From positions 2,914,001-2,978,000 of the forward strand of contig NZ_CP162006.1 of the NCBI RefSeq assembly GCF_040822085.1: DNA of 64,000 nt, written 5' to 3'. The notes below the pieces were generated by a model. That model saw nothing but the letters and a program-made list of their open reading frames with translations, was not told the DNA's origin and ran no database searches. The number at the start of each line of letters is the position of its first letter. Within the stretch, counting starts at the first letter, position 1. A program made the position numbers and the translations under genes. Positions 42,354 to 51,249 of this stretch are shown here, one piece after another. The stretch is from Rhodoferax sp. WC2427 (GTDB taxonomy: Bacteria > Pseudomonadota > Gammaproteobacteria > Burkholderiales > Burkholderiaceae_C).

Positions 42354-44695
42354 GATTTCGCAGACCATCCGGTCATGAAGCGCCGGGCCTGCGCCGCGTC
42401 CATGGGCTGGGCAATCCAGTAACCCTGGGCCTGGGCGCAGCCCATGCGGCGCAGCAGGTCAAACTGGGCGGCGGTTTCCACCCCTTCGGCGGTGGTTTCC
42501 AGGTGCAGCGCCTGGGCCAGCTGGACGATGGTTTGCACGATGGCCGCAGCACTGGTGTCGCCGCCAGCGCGGTCCAGAATGCTGACAAACGAGCGGTCGA
42601 TCTTGAGCTTGTCCAGCGGAAAGCTGCGCAGGTAGGCCAGGCTGGAATAGCCAGTGCCGAAATCGTCCAGCGCCACCCGCACCCCCTTGCCGCGCAGCGC
42701 GTGCAACACCTCCAACACGGCCTGGCTGTCGTGCATCAGGGTGGATTCGGTGATCTCCAGCTCCAGCCGGGCGCTGGGCAGGCCGCTGTGCTGCAAGGCG
42801 CTGTCCACCACCGCCAGCACATCGGCATTGCCAAACTGCACGGCCGACAAGTTGACCGCCACCCGCAGATGGGTGGGCCAGCCCGCCGCGTCCATGCAGG
42901 CCTGGCGCAGCACCCACGCCCCCAGCGGCACGATCAGCCCGCTTTCTTCGGCCACGGCAATGAATTCCAGCGGCGACACCAGGCCGCGCAACGGGTGCTG
43001 CCAGCGCACCAGCGCCTCAAAGCCCAGCAGCGCACCGCTGGCCAGGTCCGCCTGCGGCTGGTAGTGCAGCACAAACTCGCCACGCTGCAAGGCCAGACCC
43101 AGGTCGCTCAGCAGCGCCAAATGCTGCTGGGCGTGCAGGGCCAGGGCGGGCTCGAAAAACCGCAGCCGGTGGCGACCGGCGGCCTTGGCGGCATACAAGG
43201 CCATGTCGCAGACCTTCAGCAACTGCTCGGCGGTGTCGGCATCGGTGGGCGCAAAACCTACGCCGATACTGGCCTGCACCGCAATGCGGTGGCCGTCGGC
43301 CACCCACGGCTGGGCCAGCGCGGCTTGAAGTTGACTCCCCAGACGCTCTGCCTGGGCGCGCTCCAGCAGGCCCGGCACCAGCACGGCAAATTCATCGCCG
43401 CCCAGCCGGGCCAGCAAGGCCAGCGGGTCCGCTACCGCCTGCAGGCGCAGGGCCACGGTTTGCAGCAACTGGTCGCCCACGGCATGGCCCAGCGAGTCGT
43501 TGACGGTCTTGAAGTTGTCCAGGTCCAGCAGCAGCAAGGTGCATGCCCCCCCGGTGAGGGCGGGTGCGAAATAGTCCGCCAGCCGTTTGCCGAACTGGTA
43601 GCGGTTGGCCAGCCCGGTCAGGGTGTCGATATGCGCCAGGCGGGCCATTTCCAGCTCGCGCTGGCGGGTGGCGGTGACATCGGAGCCCACGCCACGCCAG
43701 CCCTGCCAGCGGCCCGCACTGTCGTGCAAGGGTTTGGCGGTCAGCGACCACCACTGCAGCTGCCCGCCGACCCGCGCGGGCACCAATATGCCGCGAAACG
43801 GCTGCTGCTGCGCCAGGCATTTCTCCAGCGCCAGGAACATCGCTGCATGCGCGGGCACCATCTGCGGCGACAGGGACGCCATGCGTTGCACCAAATGCTG
43901 GCCTTGCAGCTCGCTGGGGGACACGCCCATGGCCTGCGCCAGGCGCTGGGACACATGGCGCAGACTGCCCTGGTGGTCGGTCTCCCACAGCCAGTCGCTG
44001 GCGTGCTCTTCGAAGTCGTTCAGCAGCAGGCCGACGAGCTGGTTCTGGCGCTCGATCTCGGCTTCGAACTTCAGGCCGTTGAGGAACATGCGCGAGGTCA
44101 GCAAAGTGGTGCTCCAGACCACCAGCGCGTAAAACGCCAGCAAGCCCGTGAGGTAGGTGTAGACCGCTTCCGCGCGGCTGGAAAACAGCACCGCCAGGCC
44201 CGCGCACAAAATACAGGACCACAAAATGGAAGCCTGTGGCAGGCAGCTGTACATCCAGCTCCCCATGCCGATGAAAGCCGCCAACACCGACGTGAGCAGC
44301 AAGCGGCCATCGCCATCGGCCGCGGTGTACAAATAGCCCGCCATCGACACAAACGCCAGCGCCGAAGCTGCAATGCCCGTCACCAGCAGCCGCACCGCGC
44401 GCAGGGACACGGGGGTCGACGGCAGCACCGCCCGGCGCGCCCACCACAGCCCGGCATTGCCCAGCGCGATGGCCGACACCAGCAGTGTCCAGCCCGCCAC
44501 CACCCAGGAGTCCAACAGGCCCCAGAACACCGAGGCCAGCACCAGGGCACTGATGGTGTTGCCGATGCTGCTCAAGGGCAGTTGCCGCACCACGGCGTGG
44601 AACTGGCGGCCCCGATGGATAGCCGCCTGCTCGGCAGATGCAGCAGGGTCGCGCCAACAGCTCATCAGCCAGTCGGCGAACGGGAAACTAGGCAT
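42341..44695 (-). CDS. Membrane PAS-GGDEF-EAL cyclic di-GMP protein
   Basis: This 784-residue protein has an N-terminal membrane region of about six helices (residues about 40-215), a PAS domain (about 225-345), GGDEF (about 350-510) and EAL (about 525-775). Both catalytic sites look intact: ARLGGDEFAVL, and EALVRWQHPLRG, VNLSAVQF, LDDFGTGYSSLAYL, LKIDRSF, TAEGVET. No RxxD inhibitory site is seen before GGDEF. Either or both activities are possible; in such hybrids phosphodiesterase often dominates. The final four residues are encoded by a palindromic repeat. It stands between the ABC operon (convergent) and cobQ (same strand). Confidence 0.9.
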   Translation of the reverse strand: MPSFPFADWLMSCWRDPAASAEQAAIHRGRQFHAVVRQLPLSSIGNTISALVLASVFWGLLDSWVVAGWTLLVSAIALGNAGLWWARRAVLPSTPVSLRAVRLLVTGIAASALAFVSMAGYLYTAADGDGRLLLTSVLAAFIGMGSWMYSCLPQASILWSCILCAGLAVLFSSRAEAVYTYLTGLLAFYALVVWSTTLLTSRMFLNGLKFEAEIERQNQLVGLLLNDFEEHASDWLWETDHQGSLRHVSQRLAQAMGVSPSELQGQHLVQRMASLSPQMVPAHAAMFLALEKCLAQQQPFRGILVPARVGGQLQWWSLTAKPLHDSAGRWQGWRGVGSDVTATRQRELEMARLAHIDTLTGLANRYQFGKRLADYFAPALTGGACTLLLLDLDNFKTVNDSLGHAVGDQLLQTVALRLQAVADPLALLARLGGDEFAVLVPGLLERAQAERLGSQLQAALAQPWVADGHRIAVQASIGVGFAPTDADTAEQLLKVCDMALYAAKAAGRHRLRFFEPALALHAQQHLALLSDLGLALQRGEFVLHYQPQADLASGALLGFEALVRWQHPLRGLVSPLEFIAVAEESGLIVPLGAWVLRQACMDAAGWPTHLRVAVNLSAVQFGNADVLAVVDSALQHSGLPSARLELEITESTLMHDSQAVLEVLHALRGKGVRVALDDFGTGYSSLAYLRSFPLDKLKIDRSFVSILDRAGGDTSAAAIVQTIVQLAQALHLETTAEGVETAAQFDLLRRMGCAQAQGYWIAQPMDAAQARRFMTGWSAKSLYY

Positions 44696-44727
44696 ACACG
44701 TAAATCATGATGGCCCAGTGTAAACAG

Positions 44728-46272
44728 CTAAAGGCGAATTAATCCATCTAAAAAATGCGCTTGAAAATGTATACCAACATAGTCCGCCAAGCCGTCAAAC
44801 ACCGTGTCCAGCGTGGGCACCGTGGCCCCGAACAGGGCCTGCAGCGCGGCCGGGTCTTCCAGCAGGCCGTGCAGGTACAGGCCCAGCACATTGCCCGCCG
44901 CGTTCTGCCAGGCCAGGCCGTCGGGTAGCACCGCCCGCGCCACGTCCCCGCCCCGGGCCATGGCCGCGTGCTGCTGGGTCTGGCCATGGTGGATTTCATA
45001 GCCCGCCACCGCCACCCCGGCCAGCGCGGCCCACGGACCGGTCATCTCGGGGGCGAAGCGGGTGTGCCGGTGCTGCACGGTCTTTTGCACTTCAAACTGG
45101 GTGACCAGCGGCAGCAGGCCCAGGCCGGGCGCGTTGCCATCGATGCCGTGCAGGTCGATCAGCGCCTCACCCAGCATCTGCAGGCCGCCGCAGATGCCCA
45201 GCACTGTGCCGCCGCGCGCCGCGTGCGCGGTGATGGCGGCATCCAGCCCCTGCTGGCGCAGCCAGGCCAGGTCGCCACTGGTGTGCTTGGAGCCGGGCAG
45301 GATGACCCAGTCGGCCCCCGCCAGATCTGCCGGGCTGCGCGCCCAGACCAGGCGCACGCCGGGCACGTTTTTCAGTGGCTGGAACTCGTCCAGGTTGCTG
45401 ATGCGCGGGTAGGCCACCACGGCGATAGTGCGGGTGACGGTGCCCGTCGCGCGGCTGCGGTCATCGAACACGCCGTCTTCCTCGGGCAGGCCATGCTGCC
45501 ACCACATCGGCAGCGTGGCCACGGTGGGCACGCCGGTCAGGTCTTGCAGCATCTGCGGGCCGGGGGCCAGCAGGGCTGCATCGCCGCGGAACTTGTTCAG
45601 CACAAAGCCGTGCAGCAGCGCCCGGTCCTCGGGCGGCAGCAGCGCCCAGGTGCCATACAGATGGGCGAACGCGCCGCCCCGGTCGATATCGGTGACCAGC
45701 AGGCAGCGGGCATCGGCATGCCGGGCCACGCGCATGTTGACGATGTCGCTGCTGCTGAGGTTAATCTCGGCGGGCGAGCCCGCGCCCTCGATCACCACCA
45801 CGTCGTATTCGGCGCGCAAATCATCCAGCGCCTGGGCCACCACCGGCCAGACCCGGGCGCTGCGGCTGCGCCAGTCCATGCCGGTCAGCTCTGCATTGAC
45901 TTCGCCCAGCAGCACCACCTGGCTGTGCGTGTCGCGCTCGGGCTTGAGTAGCAGCGGATTCATGCGCACCTCGGGCACGGCGCGCGCCGCCAGCGCCTGG
46001 AAATACTGGGCGCTGCCGATCTCGCCACCGCCAAAAAAGGCCCCCACGCTTGTCACTTCGTGTACTGCGCTGCCCCCCGATGGGGGCGTGCCTTGCTTGG
46101 GGCGGCCCTGCGCGGCGGCAACCACCCTGGCGTTGTTGCTCATGTTCTGCGCCTTGAACGGCGCAACCTTCAGGCCCTGGCGGGCGTAGTAGCGGCACAG
46201 CGCGGTGGTCAGCCAGCTTTTGCCAGCGCCGCTGGTGGTGCCCAGCACCATGGTGCAAGCAGCGAGGGTCAT
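44728..46272 (-). CDS. cobQ: Cobyric acid synthase with an in-frame insert
   Basis: This 514-residue glutamine-dependent amidase adds four amide groups in cobalamin synthesis. The N-terminal synthetase domain has VLGTTSGAGKSWLTTALCR and PFKAQNMSNNARV, and the amidotransferase domain has GTVLGICGGLQMLG with the nucleophilic cysteine and a conserved histidine in YEIHHGQ. Between NNARVV and GGEIGSAQYFQ there is an extra segment of about 30 residues (rich in G, P, S) not expected in the family. Its DNA (46033-46122) looks like a Comamonadaceae GC-rich repeat. The start ATG at 46272 is used; a GTG at 46293 is in frame. cobT is 7 kb away. Confidence 0.9.
   Translation of the reverse strand: MTLAACTMVLGTTSGAGKSWLTTALCRYYARQGLKVAPFKAQNMSNNARVVAAAQGRPKQGTPPSGGSAVHEVTSVGAFFGGGEIGSAQYFQALAARAVPEVRMNPLLLKPERDTHSQVVLLGEVNAELTGMDWRSRSARVWPVVAQALDDLRAEYDVVVIEGAGSPAEINLSSSDIVNMRVARHADARCLLVTDIDRGGAFAHLYGTWALLPPEDRALLHGFVLNKFRGDAALLAPGPQMLQDLTGVPTVATLPMWWQHGLPEEDGVFDDRSRATGTVTRTIAVVAYPRISNLDEFQPLKNVPGVRLVWARSPADLAGADWVILPGSKHTSGDLAWLRQQGLDAAITAHAARGGTVLGICGGLQMLGEALIDLHGIDGNAPGLGLLPLVTQFEVQKTVQHRHTRFAPEMTGPWAALAGVAVAGYEIHHGQTQQHAAMARGGDVARAVLPDGLAWQNAAGNVLGLYLHGLLEDPAALQALFGATVPTLDTVFDGLADYVGIHFQAHFLDGLIRL
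46033..46122 (-). repeat. GC-rich palindromic repeat apparently inserted in frame in cobQ
   Basis: The segment contains CCCCC-GAT-GGGGG (46075-46087) and the CACGCTTGTCACTTCGTGTA core, resembling a repeat I know from intergenic regions of Comamonadaceae. It splits the conserved NNARVV/GGEIG region without breaking the frame. Confidence 0.6.
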
Positions 46273-46331
46273 GCCAAGGGGTGGTTCATACACGCATCCA
46301 AAAAATAAAAAGATTTATAAAAAATAGCGGC

Positions 46332-46375
46332 CTTGTGCTGTCTGGACAAGCACGAGAAGCTACTAATTCAATAGC
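46332..46375 (+). repeat. Palindromic repeat, copy 13
   Basis: The first hairpin is CTTGTGCT with AAGCACGAG, and the second has GCTAC and AATAGC arms. It lies in the divergent spacer between cobQ and phospholipase C, one of the few copies not next to a stop codon. Confidence 0.8.
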
Positions 46376-46491
46376 AAAAAACCCGATGGTACCGGCAGGC
46401 ATCTCCCGCTTTGCCCACTGACACAGGCTTGCCACATCAAAAGAACAGAATTTTCACCTACCCCACCCCTCCTCCAAGACAAGGACTCCCC

Positions 46492-48699
46492 ATGACCGCC
46501 ATCGACCGCCGCTCTCTTCTCCGTGGGGCCGCCGGAGTGGGGCTGACCGCCGTCTTCCCCGACAGCATCCAGAAGGCCCTGGCCATCCCTGCCAACGCGG
46601 TGACCGGCACCCTCCAGGACGTGCAGCACATTGTGGTGCTGATGCAGGAGAACCGCTCTTTTGACCACTACTTCGGCACGCTGCGCGGCGTGCGCGGTTT
46701 CAGCGACCCGCGCGCGGTGCGCCTGTACGGCTCGGGCAATTCGGTGTTCGAGCAGCCCAACCAGAACGGTGCGGGTGTGACGCAAACGCCCGCCACCGTG
46801 CTGCCCTTCCGCCCCGCCGGTGCCGACCTGGGCCTGGCGTTTCTGGCCGACCTGGCCCATTCCTGGAAAGACGCGCACGGGGCCTGGAACGGCGGCCGCT
46901 ACGACAAATGGGTGCAGAACAAAACCAGCAAAACCATGGGCTACCTGCAGCGCAGCGACATCCCCTACTACTTTGCGCTGGCCGATGCCTTCACCGTGTG
47001 CGATGCCTACCACTGCTCCATCATGGCCTCCACCGACCCGAACCGCTACTACCTGTGGAGCGGCTGGTCGGGCCAGAACGGCACGCTGAGCGCCGATGGC
47101 GCGGCCACCGGCAGCACCCCCGGCAAGGTGGTGCTGGGCAGCAACGGCAACGGTGCTGCGCCCTACGGCCCGGTGGTCACCAATGCCGAGGCGGGCTACA
47201 ACTGGCGCACCTACCCCGAACGGCTGCAAAGCGCCGGGGTGAGCTGGAAGATCTACCAGGACATCGGCGTGGGCCTGACCGCCGCGGGCTACTGGGGCTG
47301 GACCGGCCAGCCCTACATCGGCAACTACGGCGACAACTCGCTGCTGTACTTCCAGCAGTACCAGAACGCCCAGCCCGGCGAGCCGCTGTACGAGCGCGCC
47401 CGCACCGGCACCAACATCTACAACAACGGCGCATTCAACAACGGCGCGCTGTTCGACCAGCTGCGCAGCGACGTGCTGAACAACACCCTGCCCCAGGTGT
47501 CGTGGATTGCCGCGCCCGAGGCCTATACCGAGCACCCCAATTGGCCCACCAACTACGGCGCCTGGTACGTCAACAACGTGCTGGCTGCGCTGACCGCCAA
47601 CCCCGCCGTCTGGGCCAGCACCGTGCTGATCATTTGCTACGACGAAAACGACGGCTTCTTCGACCACGTGGTGCCGCCCACCCCGCCGATGACGGCCGCA
47701 CAGGGCCTGTCCACCGTCAGCACCGCCAATGAAATCTACCCCGGCAACGGCAGCGCCACCTACCCCGCCGGGCCTTACGGCCTGGGCGCGCGGGTGCCGA
47801 TGCTGGTGGTGTCGCCCTGGAGCAAGGGCGGCTGGGTCAACTCCCAGGTGTTTGACCACACCTCCATCGTCCAATTCATCGAAAAGCGCTTTGGCGTGAC
47901 CGAGCCCAACATCACCCCGTGGCGGCGTACCGTCTGCGGCGACCTGAGCTCGACCCTGGACTTCTCGATCGCCAGCGCCACCGCCTCGCGCCTGCCCAGC
48001 ACCGCCGCCTATGTGCCACCCGCCGCCGACATCACCGGCAGCAAGACCTACCCCAACCTGCCGGTCGCCCCGCCTGCCAACCAGAGCATGCCGGTGCAGG
48101 AGCCCGGTGCCCGCCTGGCCCGCGCCCTGCCCTACCAGCTGCAAGCCACCAGCGTGGTGAACCCGGTGAACCAAAGCATCGGTATCAGCTTCGGCAACGC
48201 CGGAACGGTGGGCGCGTGGTTCCATGTGCGCACCGCCAACGGCACGCTGGCCGGTGGCTCGACCGGCCCCTGGGGCTACACGGTAGAGGCAGGCAAGTCG
48301 CTGTCCGATACCTGGGCCCCGCCCGCTGGCTCCAGCGCCTACGACCTGGCGGTGTACGGGCCGAATGGCTTTTTGCGCAAGTTTGCAGGCAACCTGGGTG
48401 CCACGGCAGCCAAGCTCAATGTCCAAAGCCTGTACGACACGGCCAGCGGCGGCATCTCGCTGGTGGTGACCAACGTGGGCACCACCGCCACTACCGTAAC
48501 CGTGACCGACCAGTACCAGCACACCAGCTCGCACCAGACGGTGGCCCCCGGTGCCAGCTTCCGATCGGACTGGACGCTGCAAACCAGCGCCCGCTGGTAC
48601 GACCTGCTGGTCACCGCCAGCAGCGATGCCAGCTTCGTCTGCCAGTGCGCAGGCCATGTGGAAACCGGCAAGCACGGCGTGAGCGATCCGCTGCTGTGA
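46492..48699 (+). CDS. Phosphocholine-specific phospholipase C, Tat-exported
   Basis: This 735-residue enzyme of the acid phosphatase/phospholipase C superfamily cleaves phosphatidylcholine-type lipids outside the cytoplasm. A Tat signal starts at residue 5 (DRRSLLRGAAGVGLTAVF). The catalytic region shows HIVVLMQENRSFDHYFG, HCSIMASTDPNR, ICYDENDGFFDHV and the RVPMLVVSPWSKGGWV segment. Two C-terminal beta domains typical of PlcN/PlcH follow (about 555-735). I used the ATG at 46492 with an AAGGA site; upstream in-frame sequence is not protein-like. Whether it is hemolytic cannot be told. A PEP-CTERM gene follows after 35 bp. Confidence 0.93.
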   Translation: MTAIDRRSLLRGAAGVGLTAVFPDSIQKALAIPANAVTGTLQDVQHIVVLMQENRSFDHYFGTLRGVRGFSDPRAVRLYGSGNSVFEQPNQNGAGVTQTPATVLPFRPAGADLGLAFLADLAHSWKDAHGAWNGGRYDKWVQNKTSKTMGYLQRSDIPYYFALADAFTVCDAYHCSIMASTDPNRYYLWSGWSGQNGTLSADGAATGSTPGKVVLGSNGNGAAPYGPVVTNAEAGYNWRTYPERLQSAGVSWKIYQDIGVGLTAAGYWGWTGQPYIGNYGDNSLLYFQQYQNAQPGEPLYERARTGTNIYNNGAFNNGALFDQLRSDVLNNTLPQVSWIAAPEAYTEHPNWPTNYGAWYVNNVLAALTANPAVWASTVLIICYDENDGFFDHVVPPTPPMTAAQGLSTVSTANEIYPGNGSATYPAGPYGLGARVPMLVVSPWSKGGWVNSQVFDHTSIVQFIEKRFGVTEPNITPWRRTVCGDLSSTLDFSIASATASRLPSTAAYVPPAADITGSKTYPNLPVAPPANQSMPVQEPGARLARALPYQLQATSVVNPVNQSIGISFGNAGTVGAWFHVRTANGTLAGGSTGPWGYTVEAGKSLSDTWAPPAGSSAYDLAVYGPNGFLRKFAGNLGATAAKLNVQSLYDTASGGISLVVTNVGTTATTVTVTDQYQHTSSHQTVAPGASFRSDWTLQTSARWYDLLVTASSDASFVCQCAGHVETGKHGVSDPLL

Positions 48700-48734
48700 A
48701 CGCCGCATCCCCTTTACTTCAAACAGGAACCCCC

Positions 48735-49385
48735 ATGCTTTCCCAACTCCCCACCCTGCTGCGCAAAGCCAGCCTGTGCCTGGCTTTCACCACCCTGTTC
48801 GCCAGCGCCCATGCCGGGCTGGTCTACAACAACCTGGGCGCGGCCCCCAGCGGCTCCGACGCGGTCTATGGCTACGGCCCGCTGGCCAATTCCTTTACCA
48901 CCGGGGCCGAAGGCGGCACGCTCAAAGGCGTGCAGGCTCTGCTGGTGAACCTGGGTCCGGATGTGGTGGGCAACGTCCAGGTGAACCTGTTGGCCAGCAA
49001 CGGCGCGGCCCCGGGCAACACCCTGCTGTCGCTGGGCAGCCTGTCGAGTGCGGAGATTGCATCCAGCGGCTTCCAGGCCTACCGCTTCGCGCCCACCTCG
49101 GCCTTCAACCTGGCGGCCAACACCACCTACTGGCTGGAGATCCTGGCGGCGGACGTGAACGCCATCCAGTGGGCGTTCGCCTCCGACCTGGCATTTCCCG
49201 GCGTGGCGGGCGAATCGTCGTACAGCGCGGCCTTCGGCGTGAGCCCCAACGCCAGCGCCGCCCTGGACGGCTACGGCCCCTACCAGATGGCGGTGGAAGT
49301 GCCCGAACCCGGATCGCTGGCCCTGGTGAGCCTGGGGCTGATCGCGGTGGTGTTCGTGCGCCGGCGCACCGCAAGCCTGCGCTAA
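48735..49385 (+). CDS. PEP-CTERM sorting domain protein
   Basis: This 216-residue secreted protein has an N-terminal signal peptide (SLCLAFTTLFASAHA) and a C-terminal PEP-CTERM tail: VPEPGS, a hydrophobic helix, then RRR. This tail is cut by exosortase and sends the protein to the cell surface or extracellular matrix. The body is rich in Asn, Ser, Ala and Gly, with a beta-sandwich-like pattern (choice-of-anchor type), and has no catalytic motif I recognise. It lies 35 bp after phospholipase C, so the two may be coexpressed. Exosortase is not in this window. Confidence 0.9.
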   Translation: MLSQLPTLLRKASLCLAFTTLFASAHAGLVYNNLGAAPSGSDAVYGYGPLANSFTTGAEGGTLKGVQALLVNLGPDVVGNVQVNLLASNGAAPGNTLLSLGSLSSAEIASSGFQAYRFAPTSAFNLAANTTYWLEILAADVNAIQWAFASDLAFPGVAGESSYSAAFGVSPNASAALDGYGPYQMAVEVPEPGSLALVSLGLIAVVFVRRRTASLR

Positions 49386-49402
49386 AAAATAGAAGAAATT
49401 GG

Positions 49403-49449
49403 GCTCCTGCGCCATATACACCAGCATGAGCAGCTATCAATAACAGAGC
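49403..49449 (+). repeat. Palindromic repeat, copy 14 (diverged)
   Basis: GCTCCTGCGCCATATACACC, AGCATGAGCAGCTAT and the AGAGC arm keep the order and spacing, but several bases have changed. It follows the PEP-CTERM stop by 17 bp. Confidence 0.68.
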
Positions 49450-49459
49450 AATCTGTTAC

Positions 49460-49560
49460 CAGGCTGCCCACACGCACTGGCCGCGCCCGGCCGCCTTGGC
49501 GGGGTACCGGGCGATGTCCAGGCGGTTGTACGGGCTGCGCAAGCTTTTGTTGGGCGGCAA
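49460..49560 (-). pseudogene. Possible remnant of a GGDEF-domain gene (C-terminal end)
   Basis: On the minus strand a short frame ends with YNRLDIARYPAKAAGRGQC, which resembles the end of GGDEF domains (ALYRAKAAGRNQC), followed by a stop codon. No GGDEF core lies upstream, where the kinase gene begins. It is most simply a decayed fragment; chance similarity is possible at this length. Confidence 0.4.
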
Positions 49561-49612
49561 GCGGGCGGTAGCGGCCAAGCCGGTGGTACCGGACTGACGG
49601 GCAGGCCCGGCA

Positions 49613-50281
49613 TCAGGCATTCGGCAATAGGCCGTCTGCGCGCCCGCGGGTTCCGGCCACGGTGTCGGCATTCAGCCGGTCGTTCAGGGCCAGCCGGGCC
49701 TCGGCCTGCGCCACGGTAAAGCCCCAGGCGGCCTGGTGGCGCGCCACCAGCCGCTGCATCGCCACCTCCATGGGCACGTCCAGGTACCAGCAGGCGTCAA
49801 GCAGGCCGTCCAGGTTCCAGCCGTGGTCGTGGTGCAGCAGGTACAGGCCCTCGACCAGCACCAGCCGGGTGGCCGGGCCGACGGCGACTGCATCTTCTTG
49901 CGGGTCGCCCACGCCGTGGTCGAACGCGGGCCACAGCACCGGCGCGGCACCGGGCTCCAGAGAGGCCAGGCGCAGCGCTGCGATCCGGGCGGCCAGCCCG
50001 GCGGGGTCGAAGGTCCAGGGCGCGCCACGCCGGGCCAGGGCCGCAGCCGGGTCAGGCATCTGGGCCAGGGCGGCACGGCTCAGGTGGAAGCCGTCCATGC
50101 CCAGCGCCTGCGCCGTGCCCGGCCCGGCCTGGGCGTTGACTTCGGCGGCCAGCTGGGCGGCAATGGTGCTTTTGCCGGAACCCGGCAGGCCGACGATGCC
50201 GACGATCGTGCGCCGGGTGGGGTGGGCGGCCAGCAGGGCCAGGAGTTCGGCGGCGGGTTGCAGCAGGGTGGGGGCAGTCAT
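49613..50281 (-). CDS. Nucleoside/nucleotide kinase family protein (YggC/FrcK-like)
   Basis: This 222-residue P-loop kinase has the Walker A motif GLPGSGKST at 31-39, then MDGFHLSRAAL and WTFDPAGLAARI. These are features of the phosphoribulokinase/uridine kinase family branch that includes fructose and pantothenate-type kinases. The substrate is unknown. It lies 5 bp after the TIGR01777 epimerase gene on the same strand, so the two are cotranscribed. Confidence 0.85.
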   Translation of the reverse strand: MTAPTLLQPAAELLALLAAHPTRRTIVGIVGLPGSGKSTIAAQLAAEVNAQAGPGTAQALGMDGFHLSRAALAQMPDPAAALARRGAPWTFDPAGLAARIAALRLASLEPGAAPVLWPAFDHGVGDPQEDAVAVGPATRLVLVEGLYLLHHDHGWNLDGLLDACWYLDVPMEVAMQRLVARHQAAWGFTVAQAEARLALNDRLNADTVAGTRGRADGLLPNA

Positions 50282-50286
50282 GGCGC

Positions 50287-51213
50287 CTATTTTCGCCGCT
50301 GTTCCAGGTCCCGCAGTGCGGCTTCGAAGGTGTCGAAACGGAAGCGAAAGCCCTCGGCCAGCAGGCGCTGGGGCACCACGCGCTGGCCGTCGGTGAGCAG
50401 CGTGGCCTGCTCGCCCAACAGCAGCCTGAGCACCACGGCGGGCACCGGCACGGCCAGCGGGCGGTGCAGCACTTTGCAGGCAATGCGGGTGAATTCGCGC
50501 TGGGTCACAGGTTGCGGCGCGGTGAGGTTGTAGGCCCCGGTGGCGGGCACGCTGTCAAGCTTGGCCAGCAAAAACGCCACGGCCCCCAGGACATCGTCCA
50601 GATGCACCCAGCTCAGCACCTGGTCGCCACTGCCCATCTGCGTGCCCAGGCCGAAGCGGAATGGCTGCAGCATCTGCGGCAGCGCGCCCTTGGGGCCCAA
50701 CACCACACCCAGCCGCACGGTGGCCACGGCCACGCCATGGGCGGCCATGCCCTGGGCGGTGCGCTCCCAACGCTGGCACAGCTCGGACATGAAAATCGGC
50801 TGCGGCGGGGAGCCCTCGCCCAGCGCACCGGGGTCGTCCACCGCCTGCACGCCGTAAAAACCGATGGCCGAGGCCGACAGCAGCCAGCGCGGCCTGTGCG
50901 CCAGCTGCGCCACCCAGTCCACCAGGGCCTGCGTGACCCCGCTGCGGCTGGCGTGCAGTACCTGCTGGCGCGCGGGCGACCAGCGCGGGCCCAGCACGGG
51001 CTCACCCGAGAAGTTCAAAATCGCGTCCACCGGCGTATCCTGCAGCTCCGCCAGCTGGGTGATGCAGCGCACAGCCTCGCCGTACATCTTGCGGCCCTTG
51101 TTCAGGTTGCGCACCCACAGCGTGAGCTGGTGCCCCTGGGCCAATAGCATGCGACACAGCGCCTGGCCGAGAAAACCGGTGCCGCCGGTGACGAGAATGT
51201 GGTGGTGTGGCAT
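50287..51213 (-). CDS. TIGR01777 family NAD(P)-binding epimerase-like protein
   Basis: This 308-residue protein is an atypical short-chain dehydrogenase. The nucleotide-binding motif GGTGFLG is at the N-terminus (residues 9-15), and the family markers FSGEPV, SASAIGFYG and the C-terminal DUF1731 part (VVPQRLLAEGFRFRF) are present. This family (YfcH, SulA-like names) has no established reaction. I used the ATG at 51213 (MPHHHILVTGGTG); the frame is open upstream but overlaps the DinB gene. It is divergent from DinB. Confidence 0.9.
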   Translation of the reverse strand: MPHHHILVTGGTGFLGQALCRMLLAQGHQLTLWVRNLNKGRKMYGEAVRCITQLAELQDTPVDAILNFSGEPVLGPRWSPARQQVLHASRSGVTQALVDWVAQLAHRPRWLLSASAIGFYGVQAVDDPGALGEGSPPQPIFMSELCQRWERTAQGMAAHGVAVATVRLGVVLGPKGALPQMLQPFRFGLGTQMGSGDQVLSWVHLDDVLGAVAFLLAKLDSVPATGAYNLTAPQPVTQREFTRIACKVLHRPLAVPVPAVVLRLLLGEQATLLTDGQRVVPQRLLAEGFRFRFDTFEAALRDLEQRRK

Positions 51214-51249
51214 TTGCACTGTAGGAATAACCCGTTTTGGAATCTCTGG

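Noticed and set aside
46273..46491. Possible cobalamin riboswitch upstream of cobQ
   Set aside because: No B12 box was seen; the only structured element is a palindromic repeat copy.
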